From NCBI GenBank assembly GCA_934351705.1, contig CAKRJK010000016.1:1-12110 (forward strand): a stretch of 12,110 nt of DNA. Reading direction: 5' to 3'. The position numbers were made by a program, and so were the translations under genes. Under the pieces are notes generated by a model. The model had not been told where the DNA came from. It made no database searches and saw only the letters and a list, made by a program, of their open reading frames with translations. Shown here piece by piece: positions 1-6,309 of the stretch. Each line of letters starts with the position of its first letter. Position 1 is the first letter of the stretch. This DNA comes from an uncultured Lachnospiraceae bacterium (GTDB taxonomy: Bacteria > Bacillota > Clostridia > Lachnospirales > Lachnospiraceae).

Positions 1-52
1 TTGCTGTAATGATTTAAAGAAATACAAATCATCTTACAGACCTTTACAGCAA
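1..52. repeat. nested inverted and direct repeats
   Basis: TTGCTGTAA (1-9) is the exact reverse complement of TTACAGCAA (44-52). Nested inside, CTGTAA-TGATTT (4-15) pairs with AAATCA (26-31) and TTACAG (34-39) across a 2-base bulge. TTACAG therefore occurs twice (34-39 and 44-49), ten bases apart, and either copy can pair with the left arm. The window edge cuts the structure, so it may extend upstream. It could be a recombination or attachment site, a mobile-element end, or an RNA hairpin. The sequence does not decide among these. Confidence 0.45.
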
Positions 53-182
53 GAGCGAAAAAGCTCCCGACGATGAAGAGTTTGAACTAAGAAATGGCGT
101 AAAATAGCGGGGTGTAGTACGACGAGAAATCAAAAATATACCCAATTTACACCCAAATAGTGAGAAGTGACAGAAAGCTGAT
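1..182. other. unassigned start of window, no convincing gene
   Basis: No complete gene is supported here. The frame from 18 to 107 is open for 29 codons and ends with the acidic tail APDDEEFELRNGVK before TAG. It has no start and an in-frame TAA just upstream, so it could be the decayed 3' end of a gene lying outside the window. Small inverted repeats are present (GAGC 53-56 with GCTC 63-66; GGGTGTA 110-116 with TACACCC 148-154). A reverse-strand frame crosses this stretch but has low-complexity Ser/Phe composition and no ribosome site. Confidence 0.4.
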
Positions 183-214
183 AAAAATAATCTCCATAAG
201 GGGATTATTTTTTT
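183..214 (+). terminator. rho-independent terminator upstream of the R-M cassette
   Basis: Bases 183-195 pair with 200-212, including one G-U pair, around the tetraloop ATAA (196-199), and the right arm runs into a T tract ending at 214. The stem is AT-rich at its base and GC-rich near the loop. It lies just before the promoter of the RHH gene and would insulate the cassette from upstream transcription. The symmetry means it could also act on the minus strand. Confidence 0.75.
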
Positions 215-225
215 GCTTTTGTGTA

Positions 226-251
226 ATACATTGTATGGACATCTGCATGCA
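226..251. promoter_or_regulatory. palindromes on the promoter, candidate RHH operator
   Basis: ATACA-T-TGTAT (226-236) is a perfect 5-bp palindrome around one base that touches the first base of the -35 box. TGCATGCA (244-251) is a perfect 8-bp palindrome inside the -35/-10 spacer. RHH proteins bind DNA as dimers on short palindromes and commonly repress their own promoters. The gene directly downstream encodes one, so autorepression is a reasonable inference. Short palindromes arise by chance in AT-rich DNA, so binding is unproven. Confidence 0.45.
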
Positions 252-264
252 TAGAATATATAAT
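236..264 (+). promoter_or_regulatory. sigma-A-type promoter of the RHH/R-M operon
   Basis: TGGACA at 236-241 matches the -35 consensus at five of six positions and is followed 17 bases later by a perfect TATAAT at 259-264. Transcription would start near 271, giving a very short leader of about 14 bases that is almost only the ribosome site (GGAGGTG, 273-279) before the ATG at 285. No other promoter of this quality is seen before the terminator at 3306, so the three genes probably form one transcript. Confidence 0.75.
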
Positions 265-284
265 AAACTTGTGGAGGTGTACAT

Positions 285-458
285 ATGAATAAAGACATAA
301 CTATGAGTATTCGTGTCTCACAAGAAGAGATGGAAAAACTTAAACTTGCATCTCGATTAGAAGCATATGCTTCTTACAGTGAGTTTGTTAGAAGAACAGC
401 CTTAAAAGAAGCACAAAAAATCATAAATAACGAAAAAACAGAAGGCGAGGATAAATAA
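285..458 (+). CDS. ribbon-helix-helix (Arc/MetJ-like) small DNA-binding protein
   Basis: A 57-residue protein. The segment TMSIRVSQEEMEKLK (residues 6-20) has the pattern of an RHH beta-strand plus first helix: alternating hydrophobic and polar residues in SIRV, then a charged amphipathic helix. SYSEFVRRTALKEAQK (30-45) matches the second helix, with the usual S-x-S/Y-EF-R-R signature. RHH proteins dimerise through the N-terminal strand, which also contacts the DNA major groove. The start at 285 has a good ribosome site (GGAGGTG, 273-279); an internal ATG at 303 would remove the strand entry. The stop codon (456-458) directly abuts the ATG of the restriction-modification gene, so the two are translationally linked. 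This suggests a regulator timing expression of the R-M gene, taking the place of the usual HTH controller protein. An antitoxin role is the alternative, but no toxin-like partner is present. Confidence 0.8.
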   Translation: MNKDITMSIRVSQEEMEKLKLASRLEAYASYSEFVRRTALKEAQKIINNEKTEGEDK

Positions 459-3068
459 ATGGCAGTTAAGAAAGCTCGTAGTGTGGAAGAGCAGGTTGAA
501 GATAAAATCAAAAAACAATTTGGAAAGGTTAAGTATTATACAAAGACAGAAGGAATAAATGCGGAGATAGATAATGCATTAAAGTCTGCTCAATCTAAAG
601 GTGGTGGAGATGGGTCGAATTATCCTGATATAAAGTATTTGATAAAAACTAAGTCTGCAAAATATATTCCTGTAATGATTGAAGTGAAAGGAACTAAGGG
701 CAGACTGGAAAAACTGAATGATGACGGCGAGGTTGATAATACAAAAAAGGATGGTTCAGTTAATACAAATAATGTAAAGAATTATGCGGTAAATGGTGCT
801 GTTCACTATGCAAAAGCAATAATTGATTACACAGTTAGCTATAAAGAAGCTATAGCCATTGGCGTAAATGGATACGAGGAAGGGAAAAATCTTGTAACAG
901 AAATAAGTGTATATTATGTATCTGATGAAAACTTTGGTATAGCCAAGAGATTAAAAGCATATTCGGATATATCTTTTATGTTGCCTAAAAATGCGGATGC
1001 CTTTGTTGAAGAAATAAGAAATATAAATTTGACAGAAGAAGAAAAGGAAGCAAAAACCAAAGAATTTGAGAGTTTAATTGAATTAAAACTAAAGAAGCTG
1101 AATCAGACAATGCATGAAGACCTTAAAATATCTGAAGGATCGAGAGTAGGATTGATTGCAGGTATGATAATGGCAGGATATGGGGTACCTAATAAAGTGT
1201 CACCTCTTGAGATATCAGAACTGAAGGGAGAGTTGGGGAAAAAAGACAATGATGGTGTTGTCATACTGAATAAAATAGATTCTTTTTTGGCTGAAAGGAA
1301 GATACCGGAAGAAAAGAAAAAAATGGTAGTGTCAGATCTTTCACATGTTTTTTTGTATTCTAATCTTTGGATGCCAGAAAATGGTGAGAGTAAACTAAAA
1401 AGTGTATATACCATAGTTAAGAATGATATTATGCCAGTTTTCACATCAGCAAAACATTTGGATTTTACCGGAAAACTATTTAATATATTGAACGATTGGG
1501 TTGATATTCCGGATAGTGATAAAAATGATGTAGTGCTTACACCTCGTTATGTAACTGACATGATGGCTAAAATTGCACAAGTGAATATGGATAGTTATGT
1601 TTGGGACTATACTGTAGGAACTGCGGGTTTTCTTGTATCTGCGATGAAATTAATGATAAAAGATGCGGAAAAGAATATAAGCAGTGTTAAAGAATTAGAT
1701 AAGAAAATCAAGTCGATTAAGTATGCTCAATTACTTGGTGTCGAAAAGAGATCTGATATTTATCTACTAGCTGTATTGAATATGATTCTTATGCAGGATG
1801 GATCTTCCAATATTCTGCATATGGATAGTTTGCTTGAATTTGATGGAAAATATGAACAAGGAAAAAATAAAGGAAAAAAATACCCTGCAAATGTTCTGCT
1901 TTTGAATCCGCCATATTCAGCACCAGGAAAAGGATTTGTATTTGTAGCAAAAGCACTTACAAGAATGAAAAGTGGAAGAGCAGTGGTATTGATTCAAGAA
2001 AATGCTGGAAGTGGAACCGGACTCCCATATACACAGGAAATATTGAAAAAAAATACCTTGGTTGCAAGTATACATATGGCAGATATATTTAAGAATAAAG
2101 CTAATGTTCAAACTGCAATATATGTATTTGATGTTGGAAAACCTCATAACACTAAGCAGGTTGTGAAATTCTTAGATTTTTCATATGATGGATACACAAG
2201 ACAAAATAGAAAAAAAGCAACGATTTCAACTAATTTGCGCGATACGGATCATGCACGAGAGAGATATGAGGAAGCGGTAAATATTGTATTATATGGAAAA
2301 AAATACATGCAATATTTTACAGATGATACGTATATTGAAGATACAGTAACTCTCGCAGGAAATGATTGGACATTCGCTCAGCATAAGAAAATAGATACAG
2401 TTCCAAAGGAAGATGATTTTACTTCTTTAACAAGTGATTATTTAGCATGGAAAGCATCCTTAAAATCTAATGGTAAAAAAGCGAAGGAAAACTCAGAACT
2501 AGAAAAGCTTAGAAATGGATATATAAAAAAAGGTGGCATTTTTTGCCAAGTTTCAGCAAAGGATTTATTTAAAATAGAGAATAATGCAACATTAAACAAG
2601 GGCAGTTTTGAATTTGTTGATTCTACTGATGAATATCCATATTTTACTCGAACTGTTGAAAATAATGGAATAGCAGGATATGTGAAATATCTTGATGAAG
2701 ACCACAAAATTAGTGGGAATGTATTGGCAGTCGGAATGTTGCAAATGAAGTTTTTCTATATGAGCCATGATTATTATGCCGGACAATTCACAAAAACCGT
2801 CAAACCATTATTTGATGGATTTGATGAAGCGGTAGGACAGTATTTCTCTATTTGGTTCAATAAAAGTAGTGAAGTATATAAGAGTGCATTAGTAAGGGAT
2901 TTTGATCGCCTTTTCTACGAAACAAAAGTAGAAATACCGAAGAAAAAAGGCAAAATAGATGTTGCATATATTAGAGAATATATGCAACTGATTGAAAAGA
3001 CTGTTATTAGTAATATAGAAGAGGATGCATCAGAAAAAGTACAGTCATATAAAAGTGCGTTGTATTAA
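459..3068 (+). CDS. single-chain restriction-modification enzyme (type IIG-like, N6-adenine)
   Basis: An 869-residue protein with all three R-M activities in one chain. The N-terminal part (about 1-190) carries a PD-(D/E)XK-type site: P56-D57 followed by E75-V-K77 at the end of a hydrophobic strand (PVMIEVK). The methylase part (about 330-640) has LTPRYVTDMM (360-369), like the FTPREV segment of HsdM; SAM-binding motif I DYTVGTAGF (383-391); and catalytic motif IV NPPY (483-486), typical of N6-adenine methyltransferases. The C-terminal part (about 690-869) resembles a single type I HsdS-like recognition domain, with Y-P-Y-F-T-R near 726-731 and a long closing helix. A Lys-rich linker (about 665-690) separates it. 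The product should methylate one strand or half-site and cleave DNA with SAM. Its ribosome site (AGGCGAGG, 443-450) lies inside the RHH gene. Codon use is much more AT-rich than in the genes after 3490. An orphan methylase or a type I-like complex without an R subunit cannot be excluded. Confidence 0.82.
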   Translation: MAVKKARSVEEQVEDKIKKQFGKVKYYTKTEGINAEIDNALKSAQSKGGGDGSNYPDIKYLIKTKSAKYIPVMIEVKGTKGRLEKLNDDGEVDNTKKDGSVNTNNVKNYAVNGAVHYAKAIIDYTVSYKEAIAIGVNGYEEGKNLVTEISVYYVSDENFGIAKRLKAYSDISFMLPKNADAFVEEIRNINLTEEEKEAKTKEFESLIELKLKKLNQTMHEDLKISEGSRVGLIAGMIMAGYGVPNKVSPLEISELKGELGKKDNDGVVILNKIDSFLAERKIPEEKKKMVVSDLSHVFLYSNLWMPENGESKLKSVYTIVKNDIMPVFTSAKHLDFTGKLFNILNDWVDIPDSDKNDVVLTPRYVTDMMAKIAQVNMDSYVWDYTVGTAGFLVSAMKLMIKDAEKNISSVKELDKKIKSIKYAQLLGVEKRSDIYLLAVLNMILMQDGSSNILHMDSLLEFDGKYEQGKNKGKKYPANVLLLNPPYSAPGKGFVFVAKALTRMKSGRAVVLIQENAGSGTGLPYTQEILKKNTLVASIHMADIFKNKANVQTAIYVFDVGKPHNTKQVVKFLDFSYDGYTRQNRKKATISTNLRDTDHARERYEEAVNIVLYGKKYMQYFTDDTYIEDTVTLAGNDWTFAQHKKIDTVPKEDDFTSLTSDYLAWKASLKSNGKKAKENSELEKLRNGYIKKGGIFCQVSAKDLFKIENNATLNKGSFEFVDSTDEYPYFTRTVENNGIAGYVKYLDEDHKISGNVLAVGMLQMKFFYMSHDYYAGQFTKTVKPLFDGFDEAVGQYFSIWFNKSSEVYKSALVRDFDRLFYETKVEIPKKKGKIDVAYIREYMQLIEKTVISNIEEDASEKVQSYKSALY

Positions 3069-3080
3069 GGAGGTAGAATA

Positions 3081-3284
3081 ATGAAGGAGTTAATGGTGCC
3101 TTTTAATGCGCCTTTGAGGGAAAAAGATTCGGAAAACCAAACGGAGGGGTGTCGTGCAAATAACCCGGATATATGCGCATCTAACATGATTCCAGAGGTG
3201 TGTGCTTTTTGTACAGTGGATCATATATGTAAAAGGCCTTCTAGAGCGTGGAAAAAGCAATACAATAAGCTAAAGACCATATAG
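3081..3284 (+). CDS. small five-cysteine protein of the R-M operon
   Basis: A 67-residue protein with Cys at 24, 32, 41, 44 and 50 plus His48, in the context CAFCTVDHIC (41-50). This spacing could hold one zinc ion or a small metal cluster. It ends in a basic, aromatic helix (RAWKKQYNKL, 55-64) suited to nucleic-acid or protein contact. I do not recognise a named family. The ribosome site AAGGAGG (3067-3073) overlaps the R-M stop codon (3066-3068), leaving 12 bases between the genes, and a strong terminator follows 21 bases after its stop. It is therefore co-transcribed with the R-M enzyme and may be an accessory or modulating factor. No signal peptide or membrane segment is seen, so it should be cytoplasmic. 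Confidence 0.72.
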   Translation: MKELMVPFNAPLREKDSENQTEGCRANNPDICASNMIPEVCAFCTVDHICKRPSRAWKKQYNKLKTI

Positions 3285-3305
3285 TTGTATGAAGCATTAA
3301 AGGGT

Positions 3306-3345
3306 AAAGGGCGATCATTATTCGTGTTCGCCCTTTGTTATTTTG
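3306..3345 (+). terminator. rho-independent terminator closing the R-M operon
   Basis: AAAGGGCGA (3306-3314) pairs perfectly with TCGCCCTTT (3328-3336) around a 13-base loop, followed by the T-rich run GTTATTTTG (3337-3345). It is the clearest terminator in the window and marks the end of the RHH/R-M/Cys-rich transcription unit. Confidence 0.85.
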
Positions 3346-3355
3346 TTCAAAAAAT

Positions 3356-3380
3356 GAGAGTATCCCAAAGTTTGTGTAAA
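3356..3380. repeat. possible IS256-family terminal inverted-repeat remnant
   Basis: The stretch begins GAGAGTATCCCAAAG and ends TTTGTGTAAA. This resembles, from memory, the outer ends of IS256/Mutator-type insertion sequences in clostridia. No transposase reading frame follows and no matching opposite end is visible in the window. It would be a solo end or scar at the junction between the AT-rich R-M cassette and the more GC-rich DNA that follows. The match has not been checked against any database. Confidence 0.28.
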
Positions 3381-3398
3381 CCTCCAAACTGATGTAAG

Positions 3399-3456
3399 AT
3401 AAAATTACTCAGTTTTATAGAAGCAAAAGAGAGTTATCCAAATCTAGTAATTGGAT
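3399..3456. promoter_or_regulatory. two short inverted repeats upstream of the WYL regulator
   Basis: ATAAAA (3399-3404) and TTTTAT (3413-3418) form one imperfectly spaced palindrome, and ATCCAA (3436-3441) with TTGGAT (3451-3456) forms another. Both lie within 100 bases of the WYL-regulator ATG, so they are candidate binding sites for it or for another factor. No good -35/-10 pair is visible; the nearest is TTGTGT-17-TAAGAT (3372-3400), which is weak. Chance occurrence is possible. Confidence 0.25.
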
Positions 3457-3494
3457 GTACTTCTGATGAAAAGAAATCGAAAGGAAGACCCTAT

Positions 3495-4490
3495 ATGGCA
3501 AAGTCATCAAACCAGAAACTGAAATTAATCTATCTTATGAAAATCATGCTAGAGCGGACAGACGAAACACACAGCATTACGATGTCCGAGATTATTGACG
3601 CGTTAGCGGCATATGGAGTAAGTGCGGAGCGAAAGAGCATTTACAGCGATATAGAATGTCTGCGGGTTTACGGGATTGACATTATCGGAGAGCAGGAGGA
3701 CAGAACCTATTATTATCATGTGGGGAACAGGCAGTTTGAACTTGCGGAGCTGAAGCTTCTGGTGGACTCTGTACAGTCGGCAAAGTTTATCACCGCGAAA
3801 AAGTCCAACGAACTAATCAAGAAAATCGAGGCACTGGCAAGCAAATATGAGGCAACCCAGCTTCACAGACAAGTCTTTGTGTCGGACAGAGTAAAGACAA
3901 TGAATGAAAGTATTTATTATAATGTGGACAGGATACATACCGCCATAGGAGAAAATTCGCAGATCACGTTCCAGTATTTTCAGTGGAGTGTTGATAAAAA
4001 GATGGAATTGCGGCACGGCGGAGCATTGTACCGGGTAAGTCCGTGGGCATTATCGTGGGATGATGAGAATTATTATCTTATCGCGTACGACAGTGCGGAG
4101 GGTATCATTAAGCATTTCCGTGTGGATAAAATGCTGCATATTAAGTCCAACGGGGAAAAAAGAGAAGGAAAAGAAGTATTCCACTCTTTTGATATGGTGG
4201 CATACACCACAAAGACATTCGGTATGTATGGCGGAAAAGAAGAACGGGTGCGTATTGAGTGTGACAACAGTCTGGCGGGTGTCATGATTGACAGATTCGG
4301 AAAAGACGTTCCGATCATCCGCAAAGATGAGCGGCATTTTGAGATTAGCGTGCAGGTGGCAGTCAGCAGGCAGTTTTTTGCATGGATCATCGGTCTTGGT
4401 GATGGGGTAAAAATCGTCGAGCCTGCGTCTGTGGTAGCACAAATGAATCAAGAGATCGACAGGCTGATAAAGCAGTATCGGTCTTTCTAA
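3495..4490 (+). CDS. WYL-domain transcriptional regulator (HTH + WYL + WCX)
   Basis: A 331-residue protein. Residues about 8-65 form a DeoR/HTH_11-type winged helix (QKLKLIYLMKIML, then SAERKSIYSDIECLRVYG as recognition helix). A helical linker runs to about 130. The WYL domain covers about 140-215, with YRVSPWALSWDDENYYLIAYD-type strands at 169-189 and IKHFRVDKM at 205-213. A C-terminal WCX-like part (about 246-330) ends in a helix. WYL domains bind ligands, often nucleotides or nucleic acids, and these proteins control defence, stress or metabolic genes. The start has AGGA at 3482-3485. The same frame stays open upstream to 3393, ending in CTSDEKKSKGRPY, but without a start codon there. A terminator at 4502-4525 separates it from the GNAT gene, so it appears monocistronic. 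Its target is unknown; the R-M cassette or the adjacent resistance-like genes are options. Confidence 0.88.
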   Translation: MAKSSNQKLKLIYLMKIMLERTDETHSITMSEIIDALAAYGVSAERKSIYSDIECLRVYGIDIIGEQEDRTYYYHVGNRQFELAELKLLVDSVQSAKFITAKKSNELIKKIEALASKYEATQLHRQVFVSDRVKTMNESIYYNVDRIHTAIGENSQITFQYFQWSVDKKMELRHGGALYRVSPWALSWDDENYYLIAYDSAEGIIKHFRVDKMLHIKSNGEKREGKEVFHSFDMVAYTTKTFGMYGGKEERVRIECDNSLAGVMIDRFGKDVPIIRKDERHFEISVQVAVSRQFFAWIIGLGDGVKIVEPASVVAQMNQEIDRLIKQYRSF

Positions 4491-4501
4491 ATAAAAACAG
4501 A

Positions 4502-4525
4502 TGTCTATAAAATAGACACATTTTT
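4502..4525 (+). terminator. probable terminator after the WYL regulator
   Basis: TGTCTAT (4502-4508) and ATAGACA (4512-4518) form a perfect 7-bp stem around AAA, followed by CATTTTTC. The stem is short and AT-rich but directly precedes a T tract and lies 11 bases after the stop codon at 4490. Confidence 0.65.
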
Positions 4526-4541
4526 CTAAAAAACAAGACTA

Positions 4542-4573
4542 TTGATAATTACCGTGAACAAGTAAAATATAAT
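4542..4573 (+). promoter_or_regulatory. candidate promoter of the GNAT gene
   Basis: TTGATA (4542-4547) is a good -35 and TATAAT (4568-4573) a perfect -10, but the spacer is 20 bases, longer than usual. An overlapping alternative is TAAAAT (4563-4568) with a 15-base spacer. The terminator just before and the GGAGG ribosome site at 4611-4615 make a promoter here likely, though the exact boxes are uncertain. Confidence 0.45.
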
Positions 4574-4623
4574 CAGGATAGCAAGGATAAGACAAAAGTA
4601 ATTGTAATTTTGGAGGTAAGAAA

Positions 4624-5265
4624 ATGATATTAACGACAAAGAGGTTAAAGCTTCGGAAATGGACCGAGGCAGATGCCGAAAGTCTTTTTGAATATGCAAA
4701 GGATCCGGAAGTCGGACCGATTGCAGGCTGGCCTGCACATAAAAGTATAGAAGAGAGTCTGGAGGTTATCAAAAATGTCTTTAACGGAGCGGAGTGTTAT
4801 GCGATTTGCGAAAAGGAAAACGACAGAGCAATCGGTGCGGTAGAACTGAAACTCAACGGGCATACGGATATGACAGAGCGGGACGATGAATGTGAGCTCG
4901 GTTATTGGATCGGAAAACCGTTCTGGGGCAGAGGGTATATGCCGGAGGCTGCTACGGAGCTTATGCGTCACGGTTTTGAAGATTTGGGAATGACAACGGT
5001 CTGGTGCGGCTATTATGACGGAAATCATAAATCCAAGAGGGTTCAGGAGAAATTGGGATTTTTATATCATCACACCTGTGATGAGGTGCCGGTACCGCTG
5101 ATGAATGAGGTCAGGATAGGTCATACAAATTATATGACAAAAGAACATTGGCTGGAGCTGCACCCTGCGGTGACACCCGGGCTGGAAACGGAAAGCAATT
5201 CTGGGGCAAAGGATAAGGTCATTGCCACAAAAGTAACAGACAGGAGAAACCATGAGCAAATATGA
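4624..5265 (+). CDS. GNAT N-acetyltransferase, RimJ/RimL type
   Basis: A 213-residue protein. It opens with TTKRLKLRKWTEADAESLF (4-22), the standard Acetyltransf_3/RimJ-L start. Acetyl-CoA binding motif A is at 91-110 (ELGYWIGKPFWGRGYMPEAA), with W-G-R-G-Y at 101-105 for the pyrophosphate loop. The N-x-x-S-x-x-V-x-E-K-L-G-F segment (134-146) is the family's motif B. These enzymes transfer acetyl from acetyl-CoA to an N-terminus or small amine; the substrate cannot be read from the sequence. The start follows GGAGG with an 8-base gap. After about residue 178 the family fold should be complete; the last 35 residues are polar and compositionally odd, and the final codons overlap the next gene by 14 bases. 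The tail may be recently acquired by loss of an earlier stop. Confidence 0.88.
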   Translation: MILTTKRLKLRKWTEADAESLFEYAKDPEVGPIAGWPAHKSIEESLEVIKNVFNGAECYAICEKENDRAIGAVELKLNGHTDMTERDDECELGYWIGKPFWGRGYMPEAATELMRHGFEDLGMTTVWCGYYDGNHKSKRVQEKLGFLYHHTCDEVPVPLMNEVRIGHTNYMTKEHWLELHPAVTPGLETESNSGAKDKVIATKVTDRRNHEQI

Positions 5266-5470
5266 TATTTTATTGGATTACATTCAAAAAAATCAAAGTA
5301 CGTCCTTTACAATGTCCTTTGATGAGATAGAGAAGGTTGCCGGCGTGCCGATCGATCATTCTTTTTTAACATATAAAAAAGAACTGACAGAATACGGCTA
5401 TCAGGTAGAAAAAATCTCAATGAAAGAGAAAAAAGTCTTTTTTTGTAAGGTTGGTGTAAAACAAAAATAA
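5252..5470 (+). CDS. small DUF7662-like protein with a replaced C-terminus
   Basis: A 72-residue protein. SKYDILLDYIQKN (2-14) and MSFDEIEKVAGVPIDHSFLTYKKELTEYG (21-49) resemble the small DUF7662-type family found alone or beside acetyltransferases in Firmicutes. Function is unknown; it is likely a cytoplasmic alpha/beta protein. The gene overlaps the end of the GNAT gene (ATGAGCAAATATGA shared), with AGGAGA upstream of the ATG at 5252, so the two are translationally coupled. The family-like part ends around KVFFCKV. The last residues (GVKQK) are read from DNA that in another frame encodes the remnant of a different gene, so the C-terminus appears to come from a deletion junction. The core looks intact. 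Confidence 0.65.
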   Translation: MSKYDILLDYIQKNQSTSFTMSFDEIEKVAGVPIDHSFLTYKKELTEYGYQVEKISMKEKKVFFCKVGVKQK

Positions 5471-5592
5471 ATTCCGCAAATGCCGTTATCACAAGAAACG
5501 GAAAAAACTGGTATATCAATGCGGATGGCTGTGTAATCACAGTAAATGCGTACAGCTACACGATTATCACGGCACATAAGGAAAAAAGATAA
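5449..5592 (+). pseudogene. 3' remnant of a DUF3781 gene
   Basis: In a frame different from the preceding gene, 5449-5592 reads GWCKTKI followed by NAVITRNGKNWYINADG and CVITVNAYSYTIITAHK, ending at TAA (5590-5592). This is the recognisable C-terminal half of DUF3781 proteins, including the conserved WCK and NAYSYTIITAHK segments. No start or N-terminal half is present: upstream in this frame is a stop at 5446-5448, and the N-terminal half has been replaced by the end of the DUF7662-like gene. It is a fossil with no likely product. The join lies near 5448. Confidence 0.7.
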
Positions 5593-5630
5593 CAAGGAAA
5601 AAGAAGTTTATTGAAACAGGGGAAAAAGAA

Positions 5631-6281
5631 ATGGCATACAGATTAATAAATAAAGAAACATATTACCGAAAGGGAGTATTCCGTCATTTTTCGGAGGACT
5701 GCAAATGTTCCACCTCAATGACGGCAAGAGTTGATGTGACCGATCTTGTGGAGCATTCCAAAAAGAACGGCACAAAGTTTTATATTAATTTTCTTTACCT
5801 TCTTTCAAAGGTATTGAATTCAAGAGACGATTACAAGATGGGCTATCTCTGGCAGACAGAAGAATTGATCTGCTACGATACGATTAACCCGACACAGTAC
5901 ATATTCCACGATGATACGGAGACCTGTACACCGGTGTATACAACATATTACGAAGATTATGAGACGTTTTACAAACGGGCAGTGGAGGATGTTGAAAAAG
6001 CAAAACAGACAAGAGAATACAGACTTGATATGGAAAACCATCCAAACTGGTTTGATGCGTCCTATATTTCGTGGCTGTCCTATGATTCTTTGAATATCGA
6101 GCTGCCGGACGGATATTTGTTCTTTGCACCGATCGTCAACTGGGGAAGATACCGCGAAGAAAACGGAAGATTGGTGATGCCGATCAGCGTTCGCTTAAAT
6201 CATGCGATTGCGGATGGCTATCTTGTGGCAAACGTATTCCGTCTGCTGCAAAAAGAAATAGAAGAGTTCTGTAAAGGTTAA
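5631..6281 (+). CDS. chloramphenicol O-acetyltransferase-like protein (CatA type)
   Basis: A 216-residue protein, the usual length of trimeric CAT subunits. The N-terminus (YYRKGVFRHF, 11-20) matches the W/Y-x-R-K-x-x-F-x-H pattern, with R13 a candidate for the structural Arg that pairs with the active-site Asp. STSMTARVDVTDL (27-39), PNWFDASYISWLSYDSLNI (138-156) and the active-site segment RLNHAIADGYLV (188-199) follow. H191 is the catalytic His and D195 the structural Asp; the first His of the classical HHxxxDG motif is Asn here. The reaction would be transfer of acetyl from acetyl-CoA to the 3-hydroxyl of chloramphenicol, but chromosomal homologues without tested activity are common, so the natural substrate may differ. 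Only a modest purine-rich ribosome site (AGGGG) precedes the ATG. A methyltransferase gene follows after 28 bases, probably in the same transcript. Confidence 0.85.
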   Translation: MAYRLINKETYYRKGVFRHFSEDCKCSTSMTARVDVTDLVEHSKKNGTKFYINFLYLLSKVLNSRDDYKMGYLWQTEELICYDTINPTQYIFHDDTETCTPVYTTYYEDYETFYKRAVEDVEKAKQTREYRLDMENHPNWFDASYISWLSYDSLNIELPDGYLFFAPIVNWGRYREENGRLVMPISVRLNHAIADGYLVANVFRLLQKEIEEFCKG

Positions 6282-6309
6282 ACAGGATCACAGAAACGGA
6301 GGAAAGAAA

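Noticed and set aside
18..107. C-terminus of a tyrosine recombinase
   Set aside because: The 29-codon frame lacks the R-H-R-Y active-site residues and has no distinctive family pattern; the upstream part is outside the window.
285..3068. Toxin-antitoxin pair with the RHH protein as antitoxin
   Set aside because: The adjacent gene is a large R-M enzyme, not a toxin, and no small toxin-like gene is present. A regulatory role fits better.
459..3068. BREX PglX or DISARM-type orphan methylase
   Set aside because: The N-terminal PD/EVK nuclease motif and C-terminal recognition domain fit a single-chain R-M enzyme, and no BREX or DISARM partner genes are present.
4050..4451. 133-codon reverse-strand open frame inside the WYL gene
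   Set aside because: It is fully antisense to a gene with clear domain motifs, has no ribosome site and no family-like sequence.
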